Below, one piece after another: positions 47,671 to 56,992 of a stretch of DNA of 64,000 nt. The stretch spans positions 79,720-143,719 of the forward strand of contig NZ_NTMG01000068.1 in assembly GCF_002487355.1 (NCBI RefSeq), in the 5' to 3' direction. The notes under the pieces are model-generated. The model had not been told where the DNA came from, did no database searches, and saw only the letters and a program-made list of their open reading frames with translations. This stretch comes from Candidatus Methanoperedens sp. BLZ2 (GTDB lineage Archaea; Halobacteriota; Methanosarcinia; Methanosarcinales; Methanoperedenaceae). The first letter of the stretch is position 1; each line of letters opens with the position of its first letter. Position numbers and translations under genes: made by a program.

Positions 47671-48289
47671 ATCAGAAAAGTTCTGGGATAGGATGGCGAA
47701 GTATTTAGATCGAGTGGAAAGAAAAGATGAAGCGACTAATATTAAGATTATTGAAAAAACTAGAAAATATCTGAAAATTAACGACACGGTTTTAGACTTT
47801 GGATGTGGAACTGGAACAGCAGCCATTGAAATTGCGGGAAGTGTGAAAAAAGTCACAGGTATTGATATCTCCTCCAAAATGATTGAAGCTGCGAAAGGAA
47901 AAACTGTAGAAGGTAAAGTTAAGAACATAGATTTCACGCAAACAACAATATTTGATGAAAAATTAAAAACAGGATCATTTGATGTGATCTTATGTTTCCA
48001 TCTGCTCCATTTAGTGGAAGATACGCCAAAGGTTATGCAAAGGATAAACGAATTATTGAAACCGGGTGGATTGATTATTTCTGCAACACCCTGTATCAGA
48101 GGGACATTTTTAGGAGTTCTGTTATGGCCTGTGAGCAAAATAGGATTAATTCCTCCGATCAAATATTATAATATCTCTGAATTAGAAGATTTAATGACTG
48201 AAGGAAATTTTGAGATTGTTGAAACTGAATGTTTGGATAAAAGTGGACAACAATATTTCATTGTGGCAAAGAAAAAAGGGGTAACATAA
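47663..48289 (+). CDS. Class I SAM methyltransferase
   Basis: 208 residues. Motif [18 protein letters not shown] (~46-62), [12 protein letters not shown] for the adenosine pocket, [15 protein letters not shown] and [13 protein letters not shown]. Overlaps the previous gene by eight bases, so translation is coupled. The substrate is unknown; in this operon it may modify the same lipid or quinone substrate as the MDR enzymes. Confidence 0.85.
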   Translation: MNKSEKFWDRMAKYLDRVERKDEATNIKIIEKTRKYLKINDTVLDFGCGTGTAAIEIAGSVKKVTGIDISSKMIEAAKGKTVEGKVKNIDFTQTTIFDEKLKTGSFDVILCFHLLHLVEDTPKVMQRINELLKPGGLIISATPCIRGTFLGVLLWPVSKIGLIPPIKYYNISELEDLMTEGNFEIVETECLDKSGQQYFIVAKKKGVT

Positions 48290-48321
48290 TAACAAAACCA
48301 TATAAAATTGGAGGAATACTT

Positions 48322-49332
48322 ATGAAAGCGATTATATATACAAAATACGGGCCGCCGGAAGTTCTTCAGCTAAAAGAGGTGGAAAAACCAAAGCCAAAGG
48401 ATAATGAAGTACTGATAAAAGTGTATACAACAACGGTAACCAGGGGAGATTCCAGAATGCGAAGCTTCACAGTTCCAGTTTTAATGTGGCTTCCGGCCAG
48501 AATATATCTGGGTATCAGAAAACCCAAAAGAGCTATCCTTGGAATGTCGCTGGCCGGGAAAATAGAATCCGTGGGAAAAAACGTAACAAAATTCAAGAAA
48601 GGGGACCTCGTTTTTGCGTCTACATTCGGGGAGAATTTCGGTGGATATGCCGAGTATAAATGCATGCCAGAAAATGGAATGGTATTTATAAAACCTTCTA
48701 ATGTATCTTTTGAAGAAGCTGCTGCAATTCCAGGAGGTAGTAATATGGCATTGAGATTTCTTAGAAAAGGCAATATCCAAAAAGGACAGAAAGTGCTTAT
48801 TTATGGAGCTTCTGGCGCGGTAGGCACAAGTGCCGTGCAGATCGCAAAATACCTTGGTGCAGAAACAACCGGCGTATGCAGTTCTGCGAATATTGAATTA
48901 GTAAAATCGTTAGGAGCGGATAAGGTGATTGATTACACAAAAGAGGATTTTACCCAAAGCGGCGAGACCTATGATCTTATTTTTGATATATTAGGCAAGA
49001 GTTCATTTTCACGTTGTAAAAGCTCACTAAAACAAAACGGACGCTATCTTTTAGCCAGCTTTAAGATGAAACAGCTTTTTCAAATGCTATGGACTTCAAT
49101 GATCGGCAGCAAGAGAGTAATATGTGCGCTGGCGATCGATAAACAAGAAGATCTGATTTTCATCAAAGAGCTTATTGAGGCTGGAAAGATAAAATCAGTC
49201 ATTGATAGACGCTTTCCTTTAGAACAGACTGCTGAGGCTCACAGGTATGTCGAAAAAGGACATAATAAAGGAAAAGCAGTAATTACTGTGGGACATAATA
49301 AAAAAAAGGATACAAAAAATGAATTCAGATAG
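48322..49332 (+). CDS. Zinc-free MDR oxidoreductase (quinone reductase type) 2
   Basis: 336 residues, a close paralogue of the MDR at 45921 ([61 protein letters not shown]). Both have ribosome sites of the form TTGGAGGAATA(A/C)T. Last gene of the run, followed by a 57-base gap to the second copy of the promoter-leader sequence. Confidence 0.88.
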   Translation: MKAIIYTKYGPPEVLQLKEVEKPKPKDNEVLIKVYTTTVTRGDSRMRSFTVPVLMWLPARIYLGIRKPKRAILGMSLAGKIESVGKNVTKFKKGDLVFASTFGENFGGYAEYKCMPENGMVFIKPSNVSFEEAAAIPGGSNMALRFLRKGNIQKGQKVLIYGASGAVGTSAVQIAKYLGAETTGVCSSANIELVKSLGADKVIDYTKEDFTQSGETYDLIFDILGKSSFSRCKSSLKQNGRYLLASFKMKQLFQMLWTSMIGSKRVICALAIDKQEDLIFIKELIEAGKIKSVIDRRFPLEQTAEAHRYVEKGHNKGKAVITVGHNKKKDTKNEFR

Positions 49333-49389
49333 AATTAAATCTATGGATTTGCCTGTGCAAACATAAAGTAAATATATTTTTATATGTAA

Positions 49390-49486
49390 CTAGTATAGCA
49401 AAAATAAACACCAGCTCGTCTATTTATAGACAAGTTTAAGTATTTAGACGCTATAATTACCAATCGAGTTTGTCCGATCAAAGGAC
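49390..49486 (+). promoter_or_regulatory. Promoter-leader region, copy B
   Basis: Counterpart of 44295-44391, with ATAAACACCAGCTC and GAGTTTGTCCGATC. It lies 55 bases before the 400-residue membrane protein and shows that this gene cluster begins a new transcript. Confidence 0.5.
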
Positions 49487-49540
49487 AGGCAGAACAAATC
49501 TAAAAATTAGAAAAATTGATTGAATTGAAGGTAAAATGAA

Positions 49541-50743
49541 ATGAATAACAATAACGATCTATTAGACATAAAAAGTCTTAGCAGCTATGGAATACACGGT
49601 GCACTTGGGCTGCTGATGGGAATTGGTGTTGGATATATAGCTTTTTATATGATCACAATTTTAAATTCGGTTAGTTCCTTAGATTTAATAGGAGTTTCAT
49701 TTGCATTTGCATCTTTAATAATTTATGGCCTTTTTGGCCTATATATCGGGTATGTTTTCGGGGGACAAAAAAAATCATCGGTGGCATCAATAAAATATGC
49801 CACAGCCGGGATAGTTGGGGGATTCGTCTCAGGGTTTCTTTTATTCGGGGAGTATATTAAAATATATGGCCTTCTTGATCCCCTATTAGTAACGCTTGTT
49901 TTTGTGGGTCCAATATTAGGTTTTCCAAAGATCAAGAACATAGTTATAATGACTATTTCATGTATTTCTGGCGCAGTTCTGGGTTATGGTTTAAATTTAT
50001 ATGCCCAAAACATTGTCGTTTATGTTAATTCTACCTGGACAGGGGGTGGTTTATATGCGCTTATCATTGGCATTATTCTTACATTGTTTGAAATAGGGAT
50101 AGCCGGCGCTTCAATAGCATTTGGAATGTATTTTATTGAAAGGACAGCCTATACTGTACGGGAAATTCCCAGGTTCTTAAAGATAACCAGAGGTGCAGGG
50201 ATAATCCTGGCCTTTATTATAATTTTTGCTTCTGCAAGCCTTTTTTTAGGTGTGGCAAAGTATGCAACTACAGATGTTTCTATTGATATTTCATCAGCCG
50301 ATGGAAATGCAACAGTGTTTGTTCCGGTCATTCTTGAAGATGGTATTGTAATGAAAATGTATGGGAATCCGGCAATATCCGGATATTCGAAAGCTGAAAT
50401 AATTGATACTGATCATGGTAAAGCCTTTAAGATAAGTGGATCAGGGCCAATTGGAATAAAAATGAACCAGACAGGTGGATGGCTTGCACATGATCAGGAA
50501 GCAGAGGAAAAATTTGTTAATGGGTTCACGTTGAGTACGAGTAATACCACACGTTTTGGAGAAATACATGACCCCGTAGATGTATGGATATATTCAAAAG
50601 AAGATGGCGCAATGTTTAGTATTTCTATTAAAAGGGATAACGGCTGGGGAAGAGATATGCGTATAAGCACGCAACGGAATGAGAAACTGATCCGAGGATG
50701 GCAGGTTGTAAGGCTTTCCGTTGGGAGTATGATGTATGACTGA
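49541..50743 (+). CDS. Polytopic membrane protein with surface domain (400 residues)
   Basis: Residues ~15-245 hold about seven helices with glycine-rich turns (GIHGALGLLMGIGVGYIAFYM, LFGLYIGYVFGG, GIVGGFVSGFLL, AGASIAFGMYFI, GIILAFIIIFASASLFLG). The last ~155 residues are beta-rich and probably outside the cell (VDISSADGNATVFVPVIL to the end). Unknown family. First gene of four membrane genes transcribed together. Confidence 0.65.
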   Translation: MNNNNDLLDIKSLSSYGIHGALGLLMGIGVGYIAFYMITILNSVSSLDLIGVSFAFASLIIYGLFGLYIGYVFGGQKKSSVASIKYATAGIVGGFVSGFLLFGEYIKIYGLLDPLLVTLVFVGPILGFPKIKNIVIMTISCISGAVLGYGLNLYAQNIVVYVNSTWTGGGLYALIIGIILTLFEIGIAGASIAFGMYFIERTAYTVREIPRFLKITRGAGIILAFIIIFASASLFLGVAKYATTDVSIDISSADGNATVFVPVILEDGIVMKMYGNPAISGYSKAEIIDTDHGKAFKISGSGPIGIKMNQTGGWLAHDQEAEEKFVNGFTLSTSNTTRFGEIHDPVDVWIYSKEDGAMFSISIKRDNGWGRDMRISTQRNEKLIRGWQVVRLSVGSMMYD

Positions 50744-50824
50744 GGAAAGATCATTCAAAAATGAAATAGTGATTATGGGAATCGGCAGGAAATCCGGGGC
50801 AAGATAACTGGAAGGAGAGCCAAT

Positions 50825-51823
50825 ATGATTGATAGTATCATACTTATACCCATATTTATAGAGGTATTAATAGCGATTGGAATTATAGGCGGAATTGTCT
50901 GGATATGGAGAAAAAGACACTGGTCTATATTGAAAAAAGCAGCTATAACTATAACATTTGCAGCAGTCTTATTAATTTCATTTTATGCATCCTTTGCTTT
51001 TATTCTTGTCTCTTCAGATCAAGCCAATTATTTAGCCAAGGGAAGTAATCTTGGACAAATTGACTACGACGTGATTATCTCCAATGCACAAAAAGCCGGA
51101 TACAGGGTCGATGTGCCAACTGGTGCTGATTCGATACAAGAATTCGGTGTACATCCATCCAATATAAGAGAACTGGACGAACGGTTCGGTAAAGAATATC
51201 GATTCTGGTCAGCAGGATATTTCTACAATGAAAAAGTGTATTTTAAAACAGTGAAATACCAGGGAAGCAATGATATTGAAATATCGTTCTTTAAGGAAGA
51301 TGGTACGTATTCACCATTTAAGCCAGAGGATCTTCCACCAGATGAATGGATCATTGAAAAGTTCAGGTTGATGTTTGGCATCAATGATGTGGAATCAAGA
51401 AATTATTTGACGCACCTCAAAGACTCTGCAGGCAAAGGTCCAGAAACAAAAATCAGCATTGGAAAAGAGATCAATGTTGCTGCTTTGTATTCCGATTTGA
51501 AGGTGGCAAGCTCCAATTCAAGTATTTCTTCTACGGTTGGAGACGGATGGTTTAAAGAAACATTCTACAGTGAGGATAAAAAGATAGGATTCTTAGATTT
51601 TATTATTCCAAATACACGGATAATCTTCAAGGACAGGGGGCAAGAGTATATAATTACAATAGACCGCATGGGTGGCGTGCGTCCCGGGATTAAACTCGGT
51701 GCAGGAGAAAAAATCCCGGAAGAAAAATATCGTGGAATTTTCAAAAAAATGTTTGTAAATCTTGGATTGCCGCCTGAGAAAGTGGAAGTATTTAAATTTG
51801 AATATAATCCAAGTGTTTGGTGA
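50825..51823 (+). CDS. Membrane-anchored hypothetical protein (332 residues)
   Basis: Two N-terminal helices (~5-27 and ~38-62) tether a ~270-residue, mixed alpha/beta domain with no cysteine motif. Preceded by GGAAGGAGAG. The family is unknown. Its domain starts after the second helix (DQANYLAKGSNLGQIDYDVI), so it most likely faces outward. Confidence 0.65.
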   Translation: MIDSIILIPIFIEVLIAIGIIGGIVWIWRKRHWSILKKAAITITFAAVLLISFYASFAFILVSSDQANYLAKGSNLGQIDYDVIISNAQKAGYRVDVPTGADSIQEFGVHPSNIRELDERFGKEYRFWSAGYFYNEKVYFKTVKYQGSNDIEISFFKEDGTYSPFKPEDLPPDEWIIEKFRLMFGINDVESRNYLTHLKDSAGKGPETKISIGKEINVAALYSDLKVASSNSSISSTVGDGWFKETFYSEDKKIGFLDFIIPNTRIIFKDRGQEYIITIDRMGGVRPGIKLGAGEKIPEEKYRGIFKKMFVNLGLPPEKVEVFKFEYNPSVW

Positions 51824-51853
51824 TCTGTTAGAAATAAATTAGAGGTGGCATAA

Positions 51854-52564
51854 ATGAATAAAGAAGTTAATAAAAAAGAAGTATTAAATGAAACATTCAA
51901 AATCATTCTGAACAAGCCAATTATCTTGCTTCCAATGATCATTCTAGTTTTATTTTCCAGATTGCAGGATTATTTAGCCAGGTCATATATTGATATACCG
52001 GGCAACATAAAATCAATTGAAGATTTAATGCCAGTCCTTCCATCGATTTTAGCATATTTTATAATATCTTCAATTTTATTATGTATAATTTATGCAATTA
52101 TTGAAGGCATATATACAGTGACAATAAAAAATATACTTGAAAATAAAGATGTAAATCTGGGAACCGCATCCGGACTTACATCTAAGAAAGCTCCCATACT
52201 CATAGCTTCAGGCTTTCTTATTGGTTTGATGATTTCAGCAGGGACTTTGCTCTTAATTATTCCAGGCATGTATTTCACGATCTGGTATTTTTACACAATT
52301 CCTTTTATAATGCTTGAAAATCGGGGAGTGCTTGATGGAATGAAGGCAAGTAAAGAGTTTGCCCGCAATAAAAAATCAAATACGATCTATTTTTTAACGA
52401 TACCATTTTTATATCTCTTCCTTGGCAGTTCTATCGCAGGAGTTGTTTTTTATAGTGTTCCGATGGCTTACTATGCAATAAATATTGTATTGGATTCTAT
52501 TATTTTCACATGGTATTCGGTTATACCAGTTTACGTTTATTTAAAAGAATTCGGAAGATGGTAA
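51854..52564 (+). CDS. Polytopic membrane protein (236 residues)
   Basis: Six helices. The loop YTIPFIMLENRGVLDGMKASKEFARNKK is similar to the equivalent loop of 52611-53426 and of DUF6159 protein 28121-28975 (P-x-I-x-(L/I)-E-(N/D)-(K/R)). AGAGGTGGCATAA precedes the ATG. It resembles the membrane domain of glycerophosphodiester phosphodiesterase-like proteins, without an enzyme domain. Confidence 0.65.
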   Translation: MNKEVNKKEVLNETFKIILNKPIILLPMIILVLFSRLQDYLARSYIDIPGNIKSIEDLMPVLPSILAYFIISSILLCIIYAIIEGIYTVTIKNILENKDVNLGTASGLTSKKAPILIASGFLIGLMISAGTLLLIIPGMYFTIWYFYTIPFIMLENRGVLDGMKASKEFARNKKSNTIYFLTIPFLYLFLGSSIAGVVFYSVPMAYYAINIVLDSIIFTWYSVIPVYVYLKEFGRW

Positions 52565-52610
52565 ATATGGACTCAGATGGTTATGAGAGGTATTCTCAAT
52601 TCGAACAATA

Positions 52611-53426
52611 ATGCTTTTAAAGAATATATTAACAAACAGTTTTAAGTTTTTAATATTCTCATGGAAATTTTTTGCTATTGTTCTGGCTTTTATTATTTTT
52701 AAAAGTTTCATATTTGATCCGAATTCTTACACAAATAATGACCTTTCTCTTACTGGGCAATATTTTGAAGTTGTATTGACGCAACTACCTAAAAATATTT
52801 TAGATTTATTATTCTGGATTGGCATTATTCCACTTATCATACTTTCAATGAAGGAATACATGGCAGGACAGCAAAGATTAAGCTTCTGGAAAGAGAAGAT
52901 ATTCAGATATTTTGTACTGCTTCTTAAATATAAATTCATATTTTTTATTCTGGATTTTCTCGCTGTATGTTTTGTAACTTTTTCTATGTTTAATTTTTCC
53001 AGGTTTCAATTTACATTAATTCCTGAATCTGTTATCCGAATAATTGGATTCTTTATTGGCATTTTTGAGATGATCCTTGGATTCATCTTATTCCTGGTGC
53101 CTGTTATAATTGTCCTGGAAAATAAGACATTTATAGAGGGAACAAAAAAATCAATTGATATCATCAGGAATAAGCTTATTTTATGTCTCATATTCATTCT
53201 ATTATTGAATTTTATAAATCCATCCAACATATCCTTATTGTTGTTAATAGCAAGCCGATATGTTGCAATTTCTGGATTTGATTACTTTCAATTAATACAA
53301 AATCCCGGGTTTAAAATTCTTCAATTGATCCTCTCAAGCGGCTGGTTCATATTATATCATGCCGCTATCGTTGGATTTTATTTGAATATTTCAGGGGAGA
53401 AAAAAACTAACGAGGTAAAGGATTAA
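52611..53426 (+). CDS. Polytopic membrane protein (271 residues)
   Basis: Six helices, with LVPVIIVLENKTFIEGTKKSIDIIRNK as the shared loop. It lies 47 bases after the 236-residue protein and is a distant paralogue of it. No recognised domain beyond that. Last gene of the four-gene cluster. Confidence 0.62.
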   Translation: MLLKNILTNSFKFLIFSWKFFAIVLAFIIFKSFIFDPNSYTNNDLSLTGQYFEVVLTQLPKNILDLLFWIGIIPLIILSMKEYMAGQQRLSFWKEKIFRYFVLLLKYKFIFFILDFLAVCFVTFSMFNFSRFQFTLIPESVIRIIGFFIGIFEMILGFILFLVPVIIVLENKTFIEGTKKSIDIIRNKLILCLIFILLLNFINPSNISLLLLIASRYVAISGFDYFQLIQNPGFKILQLILSSGWFILYHAAIVGFYLNISGEKKTNEVKD

Positions 53427-53525
53427 ACATTTCATATTAAACCTGGTTAAAATCATTTCTCATGTAGATTTTACGTTTGCGCCACAAGACGCCCCCTATA
53501 GTTGCTAACGCAAAAGATTGTAACC

Positions 53526-53606
53526 ATGCATGATGGTAGGAATGCAGGCGATAAAGCGATACCAGAAGAATCTGATTACCCAAAATTGAGGGAGAAAAAT
53601 GACTAA
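53526..53606 (+). CDS. 26-residue ORF, possible gene tail
   Basis: An ATG at 53526 opens a short hydrophilic frame ending PEESDYPKLREKND, whose TAA overlaps the ATG of the FAD protein fragment. The stop-start overlap suggests an operon remnant, likely the last residues of a lost gene upstream. Not recognised. Confidence 0.25.
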   Translation: MHDGRNAGDKAIPEESDYPKLREKND

Positions 53607-53853
53607 TAAATCTATTATTATCATCGGTGCAGGTCTGGCGGGTCTTTCCACAGGCTGCTACTCACAGATGAATGGTTATCAAACACATATCTTCGTGCAC
53701 CATACCAAGCCGGGCGGAGTGGCCACATGCTGGAAAAGCAAAGGCTACACAATCGATGGTGGCATTCATTTCCTGATGTGTCCATTCAGGCTCGCATATT
53801 ACCTGATCTGGCATATTGTATGGGGTTATTTGCGTTTAAAACTGCTTTTCTAA
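53599..53853 (+). pseudogene. N-terminal fragment of phytoene-desaturase-like FAD protein
   Basis: 84 codons with the FAD dinucleotide motif IIIIGAGLAGLSTGCYSQMNG and the CrtI-like GGVATCWKSKGYTIDGGIHFLMCPFR. A normal protein continues for another ~400 residues, but the frame leaves the family here and stops. A second piece of the same gene, from the C-terminal third, lies at 54998-55081. A purine-rich GAGGGAGAAAA precedes the ATG. Confidence 0.72.
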
Positions 53854-53940
53854 TTTTAGACATTCTTCCCAAAATGCCATACGCAAATTGTAAATATTTG
53901 TAAGGATTATTTAAACTATTATCCGGATTGGAACAAGAGT

Positions 53941-54315
53941 ATGTTAGAAATTTTATTTTGGATTTACTTAATTAATTCTGTGCTATTAATAAATCATGAG
54001 ATCGACTCAGCCTATTGGAAAGAATGGGATATATTCAAATTACCGGGAGGAGTTACCGGATTCATGATCATACATCTCTTTCTCATTTATTTTGTTTTAT
54101 ACGGATTAATCCTGGTATTCCAGCAATCCTTTACAGGCTTGATATTTTCATTGTTATTGAGCCTCTCAGGAATCTTTGCTTTTACAATCCATATATTTTT
54201 TATTAAAAAAGGCAGAAATGAATTTAATACACCCATCTCATTATTCATATTAACAGCAACACTAATTGTATCGATAATTCAAGCAGCTACCACGATTTAT
54301 TTACTTACAGGCTGA
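53941..54315 (+). CDS. DUF6713-like membrane protein
   Basis: 124 residues: four helices, with the opening LLINHEIDSAYWKEWDIFKLPGG (~17-39) that is the family's conserved loop. Function unknown. It sits between the two pieces of the CrtI-like gene, so something inserted or rearranged here. Confidence 0.62.
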   Translation: MLEILFWIYLINSVLLINHEIDSAYWKEWDIFKLPGGVTGFMIIHLFLIYFVLYGLILVFQQSFTGLIFSLLLSLSGIFAFTIHIFFIKKGRNEFNTPISLFILTATLIVSIIQAATTIYLLTG

Positions 54316-54379
54316 TTTTTATATGGCCAGTGGGCTTTCCGATTCAAATAAAAGCCAGATGAGGTCGATTTTAGCTTTG

Positions 54380-54889
54380 TTAGTGACCCCCTTCTCCCAT
54401 TTTGACTTCCCGCACGCCTGCATCTTCAAGCTTTGACCCACGTGTGGATTTTTCAGGGACCTTTTTCACTTTTACAGCGATGTCTTTTCCAAGCCTTTTA
54501 CATTCGTCAAGATCTTTTTCGCCAGGTTGATATTGAACGCGTAATACCGGATCTAATACTTTCATGCCAAGCTCACGCATTTTTTCAGCGATCAATACAG
54601 GCGCTTCCCCGCTCCAGCCATAAGATCCAAAAGCAGCGCCGACTTTGTCTTTTACGTTTGCTTTTTCAAGGTTTTGAAGGAATTTCTCCATTGGGGGAAG
54701 CATTTTGTAATTGAAGGTAGAAGAGCCAATCGCAATCGCATCTGCAGCTATTATTTCTTCCATTTTTGCTTCATTGAAATTCACAGCTTTAGCATCAACA
54801 TTTCTTGAACTCGCACCTTCCACAATGGCATCTGCCATCGCTTTTGTATTTCCTGATGTACTCAGATATATAACAATTACTTTAGGCAT
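54380..54889 (-). CDS. Flavodoxin-like protein
   Basis: 169 residues. Flavodoxin fold with the FMN phosphate loop LSTSGNTKAMADAI (~9-22), the ring loops GSSTFNYKMLPPM and GSYGWSGEAP. It resembles the C-terminal flavodoxin domain of F420H2 or NO/O2 reductases (FprA) but without the beta-lactamase part. Electron carrier; the extra ~30 C-terminal residues (KVPEKSTRGSKLEDAG) are charged. Transcribed alone. Confidence 0.85.
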   Translation of the reverse strand: MPKVIVIYLSTSGNTKAMADAIVEGASSRNVDAKAVNFNEAKMEEIIAADAIAIGSSTFNYKMLPPMEKFLQNLEKANVKDKVGAAFGSYGWSGEAPVLIAEKMRELGMKVLDPVLRVQYQPGEKDLDECKRLGKDIAVKVKKVPEKSTRGSKLEDAGVREVKMGEGGH

Positions 54890-54997
54890 ATTTTTCTCTC
54901 CTTTTTTTATTGAATGATTGATACTATTGCTCCCAAGTCAATCATTATTGTTAATGTTAGATGTTATCTGGATATAAGCTTTCGCTTTATTTCTTAA

Positions 54998-55081
54998 AAG
55001 GAGCGAATTGCTGATCAAGTGCTGGAGTGTCTTGAGGGGCGCTATCCCGGCATCTCGTCGCAAGTGGAGATGATCGTATGA
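54998..55081 (+). pseudogene. C-terminal-third fragment of the phytoene-desaturase-like protein
   Basis: A frame following a TAA reads KERIADQVLECLEGRYPGIS and a few more residues to a TGA at 55079-55081. This segment belongs to the CrtI-like family (helix before the substrate-binding strand). With 53599-53853 it shows one desaturase-like gene reduced to two pieces 1.1 kb apart. Confidence 0.5.
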
Positions 55082-55155
55082 ACTCATATTATAAAAAACC
55101 GAAGAATAATCACTATCTTTATATAGAATTAACTCAATAACAAAATGTAAATAAT

Positions 55156-56475
55156 ATGGTGATTTTTATTATTTATAGAAAAACTTTAACGATAGCAAAA
55201 ACTTTTGTGATAATGTCCCCTATACTATTTTTATTATTAACAAATGGCGCAGGTGCAACTCCAGTAAAGGAATGGAGCAGGACTTATGGAGGAGAATTAT
55301 GGGATGAAGCTAATTCTGTTGTTGAAATTCCCGGCGAAGGATACATAATAACCGGCTCAAGAAATATTCAAACCACTTCAGTTAACATGACCGATTCATA
55401 CGACGCCTTACTCATAAAAACCGCTCCGGATGGGAATGAACAATGGAACAGGACATATGCAGGAAAAAAGGGAATGAAGGTTTCAATAGCCAGGGATGGA
55501 GGATATATAATCAGAGGTTTTAATGATTGGGATTTCTGGTTGATGAAAACCGATCTTCTTGGCCGGGAGGAATGGAACAGGACGCTGCGGATAGATAATA
55601 ATTTTATGCGCGTAGCTATTGAGGAGACTTCAGATGGAGGTTCTATCCTTGCTGGCGGGAATATTATATTATTATCCGAGTCCATGACTATTTCTCATTT
55701 ATGGTTCACAAAAATTAATATAAGCGGAGATCAGGAGTGGAATGCGACCTCAAAAAGACCACAGGGTGATATGGCAACCTCAGTCTATCAGACCCTGGAT
55801 GGAGGATATGTCCTGGCAGGTTACTCAGGGTCAGGTAATAATGACATAGATGTCCTGATCATGAAGACGGACGCTAAAGGCATTGAGCAATGGAACATGA
55901 CCTTTGGAAAGGCAGGAGAGCCTGAGGGGGCTTATTCAGTTGCACAGACAGAAGACGGCGGTTATATCCTTGGAGGCTTTAAGTTATCCCGGAGACTGAT
56001 GGGAAATGATTATGATGCATGGGTCATAAAAACTGATGCAGGTGGTAACGAGCAATGGAACAGGATATTTGGGGGATATGATGAAGATTTTGTCTCATCT
56101 GTCCAGCAGGCTTCAGATGGTGGATATGTTTTTGCGGGTTATACTAACAGGGCGGGCGATCTGGACGCCTGGATAATAAAGACAGATGCAAAAGGAAAAG
56201 AGAAGTGGAAGAAAGTATATGATGGGCCAGAGAAGGACAAGATCAACACAGTTAAAGAGGTCTCTAAATCTGTTTATCTACTTGCGGGCGACTCAGAATC
56301 GTACGGAGCAGGGAATATCGATGCCTGGCTTGTAAAAATCAGGGAAACAAATGCCTCTGATTTAGGAACCACAGATAATGATGGATTCGATATAAAATCT
56401 ACACTCGGATTTGAAATTTTAGGAGCAATTGTTTCGATAGTAATATTATTCTTTTTAATAAGGAAACGAACTTGA
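55156..56475 (+). CDS. Secreted propeller-like surface protein with C-terminal anchor
   Basis: 439 residues. A signal-like hydrophobic start (~13-34, ending GAGA), then seven repeats of ~47 residues with the pattern DGGYIxxG, D-x-W-(L/I)-x-K-T-D-A-x-G-x-E-Q-W-N, probably a beta-propeller. The C terminus is a single helix followed by RKRT (LGFEILGAIVSIVILFFLIRKRT), like PGF-CTERM type archaeosortase substrates, although the PGF is LGF. A TATA-like TTTATATA at 55119-55126 precedes the ATG. Confidence 0.75.
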   Translation: MVIFIIYRKTLTIAKTFVIMSPILFLLLTNGAGATPVKEWSRTYGGELWDEANSVVEIPGEGYIITGSRNIQTTSVNMTDSYDALLIKTAPDGNEQWNRTYAGKKGMKVSIARDGGYIIRGFNDWDFWLMKTDLLGREEWNRTLRIDNNFMRVAIEETSDGGSILAGGNIILLSESMTISHLWFTKINISGDQEWNATSKRPQGDMATSVYQTLDGGYVLAGYSGSGNNDIDVLIMKTDAKGIEQWNMTFGKAGEPEGAYSVAQTEDGGYILGGFKLSRRLMGNDYDAWVIKTDAGGNEQWNRIFGGYDEDFVSSVQQASDGGYVFAGYTNRAGDLDAWIIKTDAKGKEKWKKVYDGPEKDKINTVKEVSKSVYLLAGDSESYGAGNIDAWLVKIRETNASDLGTTDNDGFDIKSTLGFEILGAIVSIVILFFLIRKRT

Positions 56476-56511
56476 ATCGGAACCCGTGTATTCGGAACAC
56501 ATATCCGCGTT

Positions 56512-56661
56512 TTATTTTTTTCTCCTGAGTTTATCCAATTCTCTTTCAAGCTTTCTGATATACTCTGGCTTGACATGATGCAGATCGTTATCTATATCCT
56601 CTATGGTTTCTTCGATGGATATTATTTTTGTTTTTAAGAAATCAAGATCGAATTGCCTCAA
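56512..56661 (-). CDS. Chimeric 49-residue antitoxin-like ORF from TA duplication
   Basis: From TTG 56661 the frame reads FDLDFLKTKIISIEETIEDI and onward to PEYIRKLE, which matches the antitoxin at 57797-58003 almost base for base, and then continues in frame with RELDKLRRKK, which matches the N-terminal helix of the RelE toxin. The 105 bases 56546-56650 repeat 57864-57968 with about two mismatches. A deletion joined the two genes of a duplicated pair. It could still be an expressed antitoxin, or junk. Confidence 0.55.
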   Translation of the reverse strand: MRQFDLDFLKTKIISIEETIEDIDNDLHHVKPEYIRKLERELDKLRRKK

Positions 56662-56664
56662 ATT

Positions 56665-56992
56665 TTAAACAATTAGCTTCTCCATTATATCTTGATAAAC
56701 CTTATTCATAAATTTATAATAATCATTAATTTTTGAATAAATTTCCTTTGCCACTTTTTCATGATAGGTATGTGAAGTAAGGTTTCTGTCATCAGTCATT
56801 TCAAGCGCTTTTATTGTCTCTTCTTCTGTCAGCAATTTCACATTAAAAGCTTCCCTGAAGCATGATTTTGGGGAATTACATATTATCCCTTCTTTCACTT
56901 TCAGATATTCCTTTAATAATTTCCAGAGTTATCTCTTTTAATGTCCTTAGTGCTTTTCCCGCATCGTCTGCAATTAATCTCAGCTTTTCCAT
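56665..56992 (-). pseudogene. HEPN (HI0074-type) partner of MNT, deleted and frameshifted
   Basis: The ATG at 56992 starts LRLIADDAGKALRTLKEITLE, the N terminus of an HI0074-type HEPN protein, and reaches a TAA at 56876. The C-terminal half, LKEYLKVKEGIICNSPKSCF to TYHEKVAKEIYSKI (residues R-x4-H like), continues in another frame to 56665. The middle helix with RDATIQRFE is missing. In the HEPN/MNT system the HEPN protein is an RNase toxin; this one is broken. Confidence 0.65.
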
